64,000 nt of DNA from Streptomyces lichenis (GCF_023218175.1 NZ_JALPTH010000014.1:124001-188000); one strand, 5' to 3'; shown: positions 43,187-52,256, numbered from the stretch's first letter. A program made the numbers and translations. The notes: a model not told the origin generated them from the sequence alone.

Positions 43187-44787
43187 CCACACCCGCCGGA
43201 CCGACCGGCCCCCGGCCCGCCGCCCCGGCCCCGGGCAGCAGCACCGCACCGCCCCGGCCCGACGGCCGGGCCGCCCCGGACGGGCCGCCGGACACCGGCG
43301 CGCGGGCCGGCCAGGACTCCGGGCGGCGGCGCGGGTTCCGCTTCCCCTCCGCCTTCACCGTGCTGGTCGGTGTCACCGTCGCCGTCTGGGCGCTCACCTT
43401 CGTCATCCCGGCCGGCCGCTACGACACCATCGAGGACGGCAGGCCCGTCCCGGGGACCTACCACCCGGTGGACCTCACCACCGGCTTCGGCGACCGCCTC
43501 AAGGACCTCTTCCTGGCGCCGGTGAACGGCCTCTACGGGGTGAGCGACCCCGGCACCGGCCTCACCGCGCCGGGTGGGACCGGCGACTTCGCCGGGGCGG
43601 CCGGGGTCTTCCTCTTCGTGCTGGCGGTCGGCGCCTTCATCACCGTCACCCTGCGCACCGGGGCGCTGACCTCCGGGGTGGCCCGTCTCGCCGCCCGGCT
43701 CGACCGCCACCGCACCCTGCTGCTGGTGGTCCTGCTGGCCCTGTTCTCGCTGGGCGGCACCACCTACGGCATGGCCGAGGAGACCCTCGGCTTCTACGCC
43801 CTGCTCATCCCGCTGGCGCTCAAGCTCGGCTACGACCGGATGACCGGCGCGGCCGTCATCCTGGTGGGCGCGGGCGTCGGGACCCTCGCCTCCACGGTGA
43901 ACCCCTTCGCCACCGGGGTCGCCTCCGACAGCGCGGGCATCGGCACCGGCGACGGCATCCTGCTGCGGGTGCTGATGTGGGCGGTGCTCACCGCCGTCGC
44001 CGCCGTGTTCCTGGTGCGCTACGCCGACCGGGTCCACCGCGACCCGTCCCGCTCGCTGGCCGAGCCGCTGGAGGAGGACGCGGAGCTGCGGGCCCGGGAC
44101 GGGGCGGCCGAGCCGCTGACCGGCCGCCACAAGACCGTCCTCACCGTCTTCGGCGCGACCTTCGCCTTCATGATCTTCGCCGTCATCCCCTGGGCGGACC
44201 TGGGCGTGGCCTTCCTGCCGACCCTGGGCTGGTACTTCCCCGAGCTCGCCGCCCTGTTCCTGGTCGCCGCCATCGCGGTGGGACTCCTCGCCGGCCTCGG
44301 GGAGCGCACGACCTCGCAGGCGATCGTGTCGGGCGCCGGGGACTTCATGGGCGCGGCGCTGGTCATCATGCTGGCCCGCGGCGTCACCGTCATCATGAAC
44401 AACGCCGCCGTCACCGACACCATCCTGCACCGGCTGCACGACGCGGTCTCCGGCACCTCCTCGGGCGTCTTCGCGGGGCTGATGTTCCTGGTGAACCTGC
44501 CCCTCGCCTTCCTCGTCCCGTCCTCCTCCGGACACGCCGCCCTGGCCATGCCGGTGCTCGCCCCGCTCGCGGACTTCGCCGGCGTCCACCGCGCGTTGGT
44601 GGTGACCGCCTACCAGTCGGCCTCCGGCTGGATCAACCTCGTCACCCCCACCTCCGCGGTGGTGATGGGCGGCCTCGCCCTGGCCAAGGTCCGCTACGAC
44701 CGCTATCTGCGCTTCGTCGCGCCCCTGATGGGGGTGCTCCTCCTGCTCACCGTGGCGTTCCTCGCCACCGCGGCGGCCCTGGGCTGA
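43183..44787 (+). CDS. YfcC-type arginine/ornithine transporter candidate
   Basis: 534 residues and about 12 membrane helices after a roughly 50-residue Pro/Ala/Gly-rich cytoplasmic N-terminus. VWALTFVIPAGRYDTIEDGRPVPGTYHPV and the inner repeat with VPSSSGHAALAMPVLAPLADFAGVHRALVVTAYQSASGWINLVTPTSAVVMG fit the YfcC/DcuC-like family. In arginine deiminase operons such proteins often replace ArcD as arginine-ornithine exchangers. The assignment rests on operon position and the ATGA overlap with arcC. Confidence 0.85.
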   Translation: MTTPAGPTGPRPAAPAPGSSTAPPRPDGRAAPDGPPDTGARAGQDSGRRRGFRFPSAFTVLVGVTVAVWALTFVIPAGRYDTIEDGRPVPGTYHPVDLTTGFGDRLKDLFLAPVNGLYGVSDPGTGLTAPGGTGDFAGAAGVFLFVLAVGAFITVTLRTGALTSGVARLAARLDRHRTLLLVVLLALFSLGGTTYGMAEETLGFYALLIPLALKLGYDRMTGAAVILVGAGVGTLASTVNPFATGVASDSAGIGTGDGILLRVLMWAVLTAVAAVFLVRYADRVHRDPSRSLAEPLEEDAELRARDGAAEPLTGRHKTVLTVFGATFAFMIFAVIPWADLGVAFLPTLGWYFPELAALFLVAAIAVGLLAGLGERTTSQAIVSGAGDFMGAALVIMLARGVTVIMNNAAVTDTILHRLHDAVSGTSSGVFAGLMFLVNLPLAFLVPSSSGHAALAMPVLAPLADFAGVHRALVVTAYQSASGWINLVTPTSAVVMGGLALAKVRYDRYLRFVAPLMGVLLLLTVAFLATAAALG

Positions 44788-44968
44788 GCCTTGCGGGGCG
44801 CCGGCCGGAGCCCGAGAGGGCCGTTCGGCCCTGCGTTCGAGAAGTGGTCGGGACCATTCGTCCCTGTCGGCGGCGTACCCGGCGATTGATCATGGTCCGG
44901 CGGCAGTCGGTCTGCCGCCGCCCGGGACACGTCCCGGGCAGAACAAGCAGATGGGGAGGCCCTGTCCG
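44788..44968. promoter_or_regulatory. Promoter region of oxidase gene with two DosR-like boxes
   Basis: GGGCCGTTCGGCCC (44818-44831) is a near-perfect GGGMC-N4-GKCCC box, and GGGACCATTCGTCCC (44850-44864) is a variant with a five-base spacer. They lie 105-151 bases upstream of the cytochrome oxidase subunit I start. Confidence 0.65.
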
Positions 44969-46714
44969 GTGGACACGGTGAGTGGTGACGAGTCGGCGGC
45001 CAAGGGGAGGCCCCCCGCGCCCGCGGAGGCGCCCGCGCGTGTGGAGGGCCCGGCGCGGGCGGAGCGCCCGACGTGGGTGGAGTGGCTGACGACCACCGAC
45101 CACAAGAAGATCGGCACGATGTACCTGGTCTCGGCCTTCTTCTTCTTCGTCGTCGGCGGGGCCCTGGCCCTGGCGATGCGCGCCGAACTGGCCCGCCCCG
45201 GCACGCAGATCCTGTCGAACGAGCAGTTCAACCAGGCGTTCACGATGCACGGCTCGATCATGCTGCTGCTCTTCGCCATGCCGCTGTTCACCGGCTTCGC
45301 CAACTGGATCATGCCGCTGCAGATCGGGGCGCCCGACGTGGCCTTCCCCCGGCTGAACATGCTGGCCTTCTGGCTCTTCCTGTTCGGCTCGCTGATCGCG
45401 GCGGGCAGCTTCCTCACCCCGCAGGGCGCCCCGGACTTCGGCTGGTTCCTCTACGTACCGCTCTCGGACGCCACCCACTCGCCCGGCCTCGGCGCCGATC
45501 TGTGGATCATGGGCGTGGCGCTCTCCGGCTTCGGCAGCATCGCGGGCGCGGTCAACTTCATCACCACCATCATCTGCATGCGCGCCCCCGGGATGACGAT
45601 GTTCCGGATGCCGATCTTCACCTGGAACGTGCTGCTCACCGCGGTGCTGGTGCTGCTGGTCTTCCCGGTGCTGGCCGCGGCGCTCTTCGCCCTGGAGGCG
45701 GACCGCAAGTTCGGCTCGCACATCTACGACCCGGCCAACGGCGGCGCGCTGCTGTGGCAGCACCTCTTCTGGTTCTTCGGCCATCCGGAGGTGTACATCC
45801 TGGCGCTGCCGTTCTTCGGCATCGTCTCCGAGGTCGTCCCGGTCTTCAGCCGCAAGCCGATGTTCGGCTACTTCGGCCTGATCGCGGCCACCATCGCCAT
45901 CGCCGGCCTCTCGGTGACGGTGTGGGCGCACCACATGTACGTCACCGGCGGTGTGCTGCTGCCGTTCTTCTCCTTCATGACCTTCCTGATCGCGATACCG
46001 ACCGGTGTGAAGTTCTTCAACTGGATCGGCACCATGTGGAAGGGCTCGCTCTCCTTCGAGACCCCCATGCTCTGGACCACCGGCTTCCTGGTGACGTTCG
46101 TCTTCGGCGGTCTCACCGGGGTCATCCTGGCCTCGCCGCCGCTGGACTTCCACGTCTCCGACTCGTACTTCGTCGTCGCCCACTTCCACTACACGCTCTT
46201 CGGCACCGTGGTGTACGCGATGTTCGCCGGCTTCCACTTCTGGTGGCCCAAGTTCACCGGCAGGATGCTGGACGAGCGGCTCGGCAAGATCACCTTCTGG
46301 ACGCTCACCGCGGGCTTCCACCTGACCTTCCTGGTGCAGCACTGGCTGGGCGCCGAGGGCATGCCCCGGCGGTACGCGGACTACCTGGCCGCCGACGGCT
46401 TCACCGCGCTCAACACCCTCTCCAGCATCGGCTCGTTCCTGCTCGGCCTGTCCTTCCTGCCGTTCTTCTACAACGTCTGGAAGACCGCCAGGTACGGGAG
46501 GAGGGTGGAGGTGGACGACCCCTGGGGGTACGGGCGTTCGCTGGAGTGGGCGACCTCCTGCCCGCCGCCCCGGCACAACTTCACGGTGCTGCCCCGCATC
46601 CGGTCCGAGTCCCCGGCGTTCGACCTGCACCACCCGGAGGTCGCGCTCGTCGCCGCCGCTACGCCGGTCCCGGAGGCCGCCCCCGCCGGCGCCCTCGGGA
46701 AGGGGGCCGAGTGA
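44969..46714 (+). CDS. ctaD: Cytochrome c oxidase subunit I, stand-alone copy
   Basis: 581 residues from the GTG at 44969, chosen because GGGGAGG lies nine bases upstream; an ATG at 44951 is the alternative. Heme-copper ligands are all present: FTMHGSIM (low-spin heme His), FWFFGHPEVYIL (CuB His and the crosslinked Tyr), WAHHMYVTG (two CuB His), VAHFHYTLFG (two heme His). Subunits II and III are absent here, so this subunit must borrow partners or be an alternative isoform used at low oxygen. DosR-like boxes upstream support the latter idea. It overlaps the next gene by 4 bases. Confidence 0.93.
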   Translation: MDTVSGDESAAKGRPPAPAEAPARVEGPARAERPTWVEWLTTTDHKKIGTMYLVSAFFFFVVGGALALAMRAELARPGTQILSNEQFNQAFTMHGSIMLLLFAMPLFTGFANWIMPLQIGAPDVAFPRLNMLAFWLFLFGSLIAAGSFLTPQGAPDFGWFLYVPLSDATHSPGLGADLWIMGVALSGFGSIAGAVNFITTIICMRAPGMTMFRMPIFTWNVLLTAVLVLLVFPVLAAALFALEADRKFGSHIYDPANGGALLWQHLFWFFGHPEVYILALPFFGIVSEVVPVFSRKPMFGYFGLIAATIAIAGLSVTVWAHHMYVTGGVLLPFFSFMTFLIAIPTGVKFFNWIGTMWKGSLSFETPMLWTTGFLVTFVFGGLTGVILASPPLDFHVSDSYFVVAHFHYTLFGTVVYAMFAGFHFWWPKFTGRMLDERLGKITFWTLTAGFHLTFLVQHWLGAEGMPRRYADYLAADGFTALNTLSSIGSFLLGLSFLPFFYNVWKTARYGRRVEVDDPWGYGRSLEWATSCPPPRHNFTVLPRIRSESPAFDLHHPEVALVAAATPVPEAAPAGALGKGAE

Positions 46715-47322
46715 CCGGCTCCCCGGTGGTGCCGGTGCTGGGTCTCGCCGTCGTCACGGCCGCGGGGTGCGTCTGGTACGTGCCGTCCCTGGCCGACCTG
46801 CGGGCGGGCGCCGACCGGCCCGCCTCCCGCCGGCTCGCCGCCGCCGGGTGCCTCACCGGCTGGTCCTCGGCCGCCCTCCTGGCACCGCTGATCCTGCTGG
46901 CGCCCGGATGGGCGGTGCTCGCGGCGGCGGTGGCGGGCGCCGCGGCCACCGCCGTACTGCGCCTGGCCGCGCGGGCGGTGCGCCGGCGCGAGGAGCGGGA
47001 GGCCGCGGTCGACTGGGCGGCCCTGCGGCTGCCGGCCCCGCCCTCCGGCGGCCGGGACCGGGCCGGTTCGCCCGGCCGGGTGGCGGCCCGGCTGGGTCTG
47101 GCGCTCGCCGCCGGGGTGGCGCTAGTGCTGGGCGCGGCCGTCCTGGGAGCCGGGACGGCGGCGCTGCTGCTGGGACCGGCCGTTCCGCTGGCCGCGGTGG
47201 TCGTGGCGGCGGGGAACGCCCGGCGGCCCGGTGTCCGCCCGGCCGCGCACACCGCGGTCCCGGTCGCCGGCACCCGGAGCGTCCGGACGCCGAGGCGGCC
47301 GGGAGGCGCGGCACGGACCTGA
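46711..47322 (+). CDS. Membrane protein coupled to oxidase subunit I
   Basis: 203 residues from the GTG at 46711, whose GTGA overlaps the oxidase stop codon. About four hydrophobic helices in two pairs (about 5-25, 45-90 and 125-170) are separated by a charged RRREEREAAVDW loop. It is Ala/Gly/Val-rich with no known motif. Translational coupling suggests an assembly or accessory role for the lone oxidase subunit, but this is inference. Confidence 0.65.
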   Translation: MTGSPVVPVLGLAVVTAAGCVWYVPSLADLRAGADRPASRRLAAAGCLTGWSSAALLAPLILLAPGWAVLAAAVAGAAATAVLRLAARAVRRREEREAAVDWAALRLPAPPSGGRDRAGSPGRVAARLGLALAAGVALVLGAAVLGAGTAALLLGPAVPLAAVVVAAGNARRPGVRPAAHTAVPVAGTRSVRTPRRPGGAART

Positions 47323-47410
47323 CGGACCCGCCACCCGCCGTGGCGGTGGCCGGCTGGGGGTTGACGGCGAGCTTGCGGGTGACGGCGAGGGCGAGACGGC
47401 CCGCCGCCGG

Positions 47411-48394
47411 TCAGACGATGTCCAGCACCTCGCTCACCGGGCGCCGCGGGGTCGCGGGGCTCTGCGGGCCGTAGCCGAGCCGGAGGAGTATCTGCGGGTA
47501 TCCGGCGGGCGAGCGCGGGTCGCGTGCCATCCAGCGCAGCTCCGGCCATTCGAGCGCCTGGGAGTTCAGCGAGGTGGACAGGCCGTCCAGGGTCGCTCGC
47601 AGCAGGACCCGCTGGAGCGCCTGGCCGGCGCGCAGCCAGTCCGCGGGAGTGTCCTCGCGGGTGCCGAGGACGGCCAGGCACGGCGTCCGCTCGAACACCG
47701 CCGTCTCCCGTACGCCGTCGTCGCCCCCCGGGGCGAAGTCGCGGACCGCGGACCTGCCGTCGCGGGCCCGGGGGCCGAGGGCGCCGGCCGGGATGCCTTC
47801 GGTCGCCTCCTGCTCCTGGCCGGCCGTCCAGCGGGCGAGCTCCGCCCGCAGGCGCGGGGCGTCCCGTTCCGCGTGTTCGGCGTCCCACTGGAGCTCCGCC
47901 AGGTCGTTCAGCCGCTGCTGGTCCGCCACGTCGAGCCGGGCGCCCTCCCGCCGCGCGGCGGCCCTCAGCCCCTCCAGGACCGGTGCGGGCACCGCCTCGT
48001 CCCGGAACGGCTGCCGGCTGGTGCGCCGCCGCGCGATGCCGGGGTACAGCTCCGCCGTACCGTCGCCGGCCGCCCCGGAGCGGGTGAAGGTGACCGCGGC
48101 CAGGGTGCCGGGGGCGGTGGCGTCCGGCAGCAGGCGCGCGGAGGCCTCCCAGCCCGCGTGCGCCGCGGCGACGCGCAGGGTGAACAGGGCGGCGCCGCAG
48201 CCCAGGTGCGTACCCCTGCCCGAGGGGTCGGAGTGCGGCAGTGCCCGTGCCGGGTCCGCGGACAGCAGCAGTACGCCGTCGGCCGGGCGATAGCGGAACG
48301 TCCACGGCTGGGCGTTGTGCATCGACGGCGCCATGACGGCGTCGGCCACCCAGGAGGTCACCGGGTTCGTCTCGGGAGCGGCGTGGGCAGGCAT
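47411..48394 (-). CDS. Acg-type nitroreductase-fold protein
   Basis: 327 residues. The start WVADAVMAPSMHNAQPWTFRYRPADGVLLLSADPARALPHSDPSGRGTHLGCGAALFTLRVAA matches the Acg (Rv2032) family, which has two fused nitroreductase-like halves with altered flavin sites. Acg is a hallmark DosR-regulated protein in mycobacteria. It is divergent from a universal stress protein gene, with DosR-like palindromes between. ATG at 48394. Confidence 0.88.
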   Translation of the reverse strand: MPAHAAPETNPVTSWVADAVMAPSMHNAQPWTFRYRPADGVLLLSADPARALPHSDPSGRGTHLGCGAALFTLRVAAAHAGWEASARLLPDATAPGTLAAVTFTRSGAAGDGTAELYPGIARRRTSRQPFRDEAVPAPVLEGLRAAARREGARLDVADQQRLNDLAELQWDAEHAERDAPRLRAELARWTAGQEQEATEGIPAGALGPRARDGRSAVRDFAPGGDDGVRETAVFERTPCLAVLGTREDTPADWLRAGQALQRVLLRATLDGLSTSLNSQALEWPELRWMARDPRSPAGYPQILLRLGYGPQSPATPRRPVSEVLDIV

Positions 48395-48725
48395 CGCGGC
48401 CACCTCGGTTCGGAGGATCGGGAGGGAGGGGCGGGGGGTGGGTGTCCGGCGGCGCCGGGTGCGCGGCCGCCGTCCGGGCGGCCGCCCTTCCATCCTGCGC
48501 CGCTCGCGGCGGGCGGGGACAGGGCCGGGTGGGCCCCTCGGATGCGCCGTTGGTCCTCGCCGGGATCCCCCCTCCCCCCGACGGCCGAAGGGCCCTGGTG
48601 TCCCCGGGCGCAGTGGCCCGTCCGGGCCCAGGGCCCGGGACCTGCGGCCCTCCAGACCGTGGCCCGGTGCGGCGGATTCTGAGGTGGTCAGCGCGGCCTC
48701 GCCGCCCGAACCGGAGGTCATCACC
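48395..48725. promoter_or_regulatory. Divergent Acg/Usp control region with DosR-like boxes
   Basis: 331 bases. GGGCCGGGTGGGCCC (48522-48536, five-base spacer), CGGCCGAAGGGCCC (48582-48595, one mismatch) and GGGACCTGCGGCCC (48637-48650) occur here. The last lies 76 bases upstream of the Usp start. No gene is present. Confidence 0.6.
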
Positions 48726-49622
48726 ATGTCCCGACACCTCACCGCAGGACTCGACGGATCGCGGGAGAGCGTCGCCGCGGCCCTGTGGGCCGCCCGTGAG
48801 GCGAGCCTGCTGGGCTGCTCCCTGCGGCTGCTCCACGTATGGGACCTGGTCCCGGAGACGTACCCGGTGCTCGCCGGAGCGGATGCCCGGCGGCTGTGGG
48901 CCGAGCGGGCCGAGTTCGACCCGCGTGAGGTGGTCCGGCGGATCCGCGCGGATCATCCGCAGCTGTCCGTCGAGACCGGGCAGTCGTGCGGCGATCCGGT
49001 ACGGGAGCTGTGCGAGGCGGCCGAGGAAGCGGAGGTGCTGGTGGTCGGCTCGCGCGGGCTGGGCGCGTTCTCCGGTTTCGTGGTCGGCTCGGTCTCGCTG
49101 TCCGTGGTCGCCCGCAGCCGGCGTCCCGTGGTGCTGGTCCGGGCCGCCCCGGCGGGCGCGGAGGGCGCCGCCGGTGCCGCCTCCGGTGCTCCGGACGGCC
49201 GGGTGGTCGTGGGCGTGGACGCGACCCGGCCCGTGGACGAGGTCCTGGAGTACGCCTTCACCCACGCCGAGCGCCACGGCGCCGCCGTCCAGGCCGTGTA
49301 CGCCTGGGCGCTGCCGACGGTGTGGACCCCGGAGCAGGCCGCCGCGGCCTACGCCCTCCGGGACGAGCTGGCGGATGTGCAGCAGGCGCTGGTGGAGGAG
49401 GTGCTGGAGCCGTGGCAGCGGAAGTTCCCCGAGGTCGCGGCCACGGCCGTGGCGGTCCCCGGGAGGTCGGCGGCCGAGCTGCCCGCGGCTGCCGAGGGCG
49501 CCGGGCTGGTGGTGGTGGGCCGCCGTGACCGCGCGGCCCGGCTGGGCACCCACATCGGCTCGGTGACCCACGCGGTGCTGCACCACTGCGCCGCGCCGGT
49601 GGCCGTGGTGCCGCACGTCTGA
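48726..49622 (+). CDS. Universal stress protein, tandem Usp domains
   Basis: 298 residues. Two Usp domains: LTAGLDGSRESVAAALWAAREASLLG and GRVVVGVDATRPVDEVLEYAFTHAERHG, ending GTHIGSVTHAVLHHCAAPVAVVPHV. This is the third such protein in the island, all of similar length and plan, which suggests duplication within the regulon. It is divergent from the Acg-type gene. ATG at 48726. Confidence 0.92.
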   Translation: MSRHLTAGLDGSRESVAAALWAAREASLLGCSLRLLHVWDLVPETYPVLAGADARRLWAERAEFDPREVVRRIRADHPQLSVETGQSCGDPVRELCEAAEEAEVLVVGSRGLGAFSGFVVGSVSLSVVARSRRPVVLVRAAPAGAEGAAGAASGAPDGRVVVGVDATRPVDEVLEYAFTHAERHGAAVQAVYAWALPTVWTPEQAAAAYALRDELADVQQALVEEVLEPWQRKFPEVAATAVAVPGRSAAELPAAAEGAGLVVVGRRDRAARLGTHIGSVTHAVLHHCAAPVAVVPHV

Positions 49623-49637
49623 CGTCCGGACCTTAAG

Positions 49638-49670
49638 GGCCGGTGGTCCCGGCGCCCGGGACCACCGGCC
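49638..49670 (+). terminator. Terminator hairpin after Usp gene
   Basis: Perfect 15-bp stem GGCCGGTGGTCCCGG and complement with a 3-base loop, 15 bases after the stop codon. Confidence 0.85.
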
Positions 49671-49786
49671 TCGGGGCGGTGCCCCGTTCGCCCCGCGGCG
49701 GGAGGGGCGGTGGCCGACACAGTAGTCATGTACACGCAAGCGACGTCCTCGACGGACGCCGCGGACTCGACGGAAGGAGATCCGCC

Positions 49787-50413
49787 ATGGCCCTGCACCG
49801 GGACTCGGCCCCTCGACTGCACTGGACGAACGGCTTCGGCCCCGTCCCGAAGGACGGCACCTCCACGGAGGCGATCGGGCGGGAAGCCGGCGGAACCGCG
49901 GCCCTGGCCCGTACGGCGGCCGCGGCCCGGCTGCTGACGGCTTCCACCTTCCTGTGGGCCTTCGCCGACAAGGCGTTCGGCTGGGGCTACGCCACGCCCG
50001 CGGGCCGGGGCTGGATCGACGGGGGCTCACCGACTCGGGGCTTCCTCAGCGGTGTCGCGGCGGGCCCGCTGGAGAGCGTCTTCCACGCCTGGGCGGGCGC
50101 GTGGTGGGCGGACTGGCTGTTCATGCTGGGACTGCTCGGTATCGGGGCCGCGCTGGCGAGCGGGGTGGCGCTGCGGATCACCGCGGTCGCCGGAACGGTC
50201 ATGATGGCGCTGATGTGGGCCGCCGAGTGGCCGCCCGCACGCCACCTCTCCGACGGCGCGCCGAGCATGTCGACCAACCCGCTGGTGGACTACCACGTGC
50301 TCTACGCCGCGCTGCTGGTGGTCCTCGCGGTGGCGGGCGCGGGCCGCACCTGGGGCCTGGGGCGCTGGTGGGAGCGCTTGCCGCTGGTGCGCGGGCACCG
50401 CTGGCTGCGCTGA
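49787..50413 (+). CDS. DoxX-like membrane protein
   Basis: 208 residues. About 45 N-terminal cytoplasmic residues are followed by four membrane helices: ARLLTASTFLWAFADKAFGWG, WLFMLGLLGIGAALASGVALRI, VMMALMWAAEW and VLYAALLVVLAVAGAG. The pattern fits the DoxX family, members of which act with thiosulfate:quinone or redox systems. GGAAGGAG precedes ATG 49787. It sits at the edge of the dormancy island; no clear DosR-like box was found upstream. Confidence 0.75.
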   Translation: MALHRDSAPRLHWTNGFGPVPKDGTSTEAIGREAGGTAALARTAAAARLLTASTFLWAFADKAFGWGYATPAGRGWIDGGSPTRGFLSGVAAGPLESVFHAWAGAWWADWLFMLGLLGIGAALASGVALRITAVAGTVMMALMWAAEWPPARHLSDGAPSMSTNPLVDYHVLYAALLVVLAVAGAGRTWGLGRWWERLPLVRGHRWLR

Positions 50414-50446
50414 CCGCGCTCGCGGGGAGGGGGACGACACGGGAGA

Positions 50447-50488
50447 ACGCCGGGAGGGGCGGCCGACGACGGCCGCCCCTCCCGGCGT
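50447..50488. terminator. Strong terminator between convergent genes
   Basis: Perfect 18-bp stem ACGCCGGGAGGGGCGGCC and complement with a 6-base loop, between the DoxX-like and IclR genes. Confidence 0.85.
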
Positions 50489-50600
50489 CTCGCCAGGCCC
50501 TCACCCCGCCGCCGGCCGGGCCCGGCCGGGCCCATCGGTCGACTGCCGCAGGAGCCGGGCCCCCGGACGCGCCGCCGCCCTCAAGTCCGGCGATGCGCGC

Positions 50601-52256
50601 TTACGCGGGGGCGACGCGGACGAAGCGTTCCGCCGTGTGCAGGTCCTCCTCGATCAGCCCTACCGCGTCCCGCATGCGGGGCAGGATCTCCTCGCGGCAC
50701 TCGTCCAGGGTGCGGCTGCCGCTGTGCAGGGCGACGTTGCAGGCGGCGACGGCGCGGCCGGCCCGGTCTCGGACAGGTACGGCGAGGGAGCGCAGACCCG
50801 CCTCCAACTCCCCGTCGACCAGGCAGTATCCGGCGGCGGCCGTCGCGGCGAGGGCCGCTTCCAGGTCGCTGCGGCGGGTGAGGGTGCGCGGGGTCAGGGC
50901 GGCCGGCTCGATACGGGCGAGGCGGGCGGTGCGTTCGGCCGGGGGCAGGTCGGCCAGCAGGACGCGGCCCAGGGAGGTGGCGTAGGCGGGCAGGCGGGTG
51001 CCGACGGTGAGGTTGACGTTCATGATCCGGCGGGTCGCCGCGCGGGCGGTGTACTGGACGGTGGTGTCGTCCAGGACGGCCAGGGAGGCGGACTCCCCGA
51101 CCTGACCCGACAGCCGGCGCAGATGGGGTTCGGCGAGCTGGGCCAGGGTGGTGCCGGCGAGCAGGGGGTAGCCCAGGTCCAGCACTCGCGGAGTGAGCCG
51201 GTGCGCGCGGCCTTCGGTGGCGACGTAGCCGAGGTGGGCCAGGGTGATCAGCGCGCGGCGGGCGGTGGCGCGGGAGAGGCCGGTGAGCTCGGCGACGGCG
51301 CTGAGGGTCAGCGGGCCCTGGCCGTCGAAGGCGGTGACGACGGTCAGCCCGCGCGCCAGGGACTCGACGAACAGCGGTCCCCGATCCTGCTTGGAGGCGG
51401 TCGTCCAGGAGGCGAGTGACCCGCCGGCGGGCACCGGGGGCCGGTCCGGCGCGCGGGCGACGTGCTCGGCCATCTCGCCGGCGGCGGCCCGCAGCCGGGG
51501 CAGCAGACGGGCCCGGAGCGCGGCGGCGCTGTGGCGGCTGGTGTGGCTGACCACGCTGAGCGCGCAGGGGGTGGAGCCGGCGGGCAGCGGGAGGGGCACG
51601 GCCAGGGCGACGAGCCCGGGCTCGATGAGCTGGTCGTCGAGCACCCAGCCGTCCGTGCGGGCGGCTGCCGCGCGGTCGCGGAAGTCCCGCTCGGGCGGCC
51701 CCGGGCGGTGCGGCAGGAAGGGGAAGGCGTCTGCGTACGGGTCGTCCGCCTGCCGTGATCGCCAGGCCGTCCACTGCCCGGGGCTCCAGCCGGCGGCGAA
51801 CAGCGGTCCGGGGGCGGTCCGTTCGGCCGGCAGCCGGTCGCCGATGCGGAAGCTCAGCGCCATGGCGCGGCGCCGGGTGGCCTGGTGGATGAAGCGGATG
51901 GCGTCGCCGTCGGGGACGGCCAGGGAGACGGACTCGTCCAGGTCGTCGGCCAGCCGGTCGGCGCGCTCGCGCAGCAGCTCGGGCAGCCGCAGCGCGTCCA
52001 GGTAGGCGTTGCCCAGCTCCATCAGCCGGGGGGTGAGGGCGACCTGCCGGCCCTCCAGGCGTACGTAGTCCATGACGGCGAGGGTGCCGGCGGCGCGGTC
52101 CACGCTGGAGCGGGCCAGCGCGGTGGCGCGCTGGAGGCCGCTCAGGCTCAGCGTGCCACCGGCCTCGCTCAGGGCGCGCAGCACGGCGAGGCCGCGCGTG
52201 AGCGGGGCGACGGCCTCGGCCGGCACGGCCTCCGGGGCGGTCACAAGCGACGGCAT
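50601..52256 (-). CDS. Tandem double IclR-family regulator (PcaR-like)
   Basis: 551 residues, about twice the usual IclR length. Both halves have an IclR winged helix (half 1 LTRGLAVLRALSEAGGTLSLSGLQRATALARSSVDRA; half 2 LARGLTVVTAFDGQGPLTLSAVAELTGLSRATARRALITLAHLGYVA) and an effector domain. The second half is nearer to PcaR/PobR of the protocatechuate pathway. It is divergent from pcaIJ and is its likely regulator. ATG 52256 is preferred over upstream starts that overlap the promoter. Confidence 0.88.
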   Translation of the reverse strand: MPSLVTAPEAVPAEAVAPLTRGLAVLRALSEAGGTLSLSGLQRATALARSSVDRAAGTLAVMDYVRLEGRQVALTPRLMELGNAYLDALRLPELLRERADRLADDLDESVSLAVPDGDAIRFIHQATRRRAMALSFRIGDRLPAERTAPGPLFAAGWSPGQWTAWRSRQADDPYADAFPFLPHRPGPPERDFRDRAAAARTDGWVLDDQLIEPGLVALAVPLPLPAGSTPCALSVVSHTSRHSAAALRARLLPRLRAAAGEMAEHVARAPDRPPVPAGGSLASWTTASKQDRGPLFVESLARGLTVVTAFDGQGPLTLSAVAELTGLSRATARRALITLAHLGYVATEGRAHRLTPRVLDLGYPLLAGTTLAQLAEPHLRRLSGQVGESASLAVLDDTTVQYTARAATRRIMNVNLTVGTRLPAYATSLGRVLLADLPPAERTARLARIEPAALTPRTLTRRSDLEAALAATAAAGYCLVDGELEAGLRSLAVPVRDRAGRAVAACNVALHSGSRTLDECREEILPRMRDAVGLIEEDLHTAERFVRVAPA

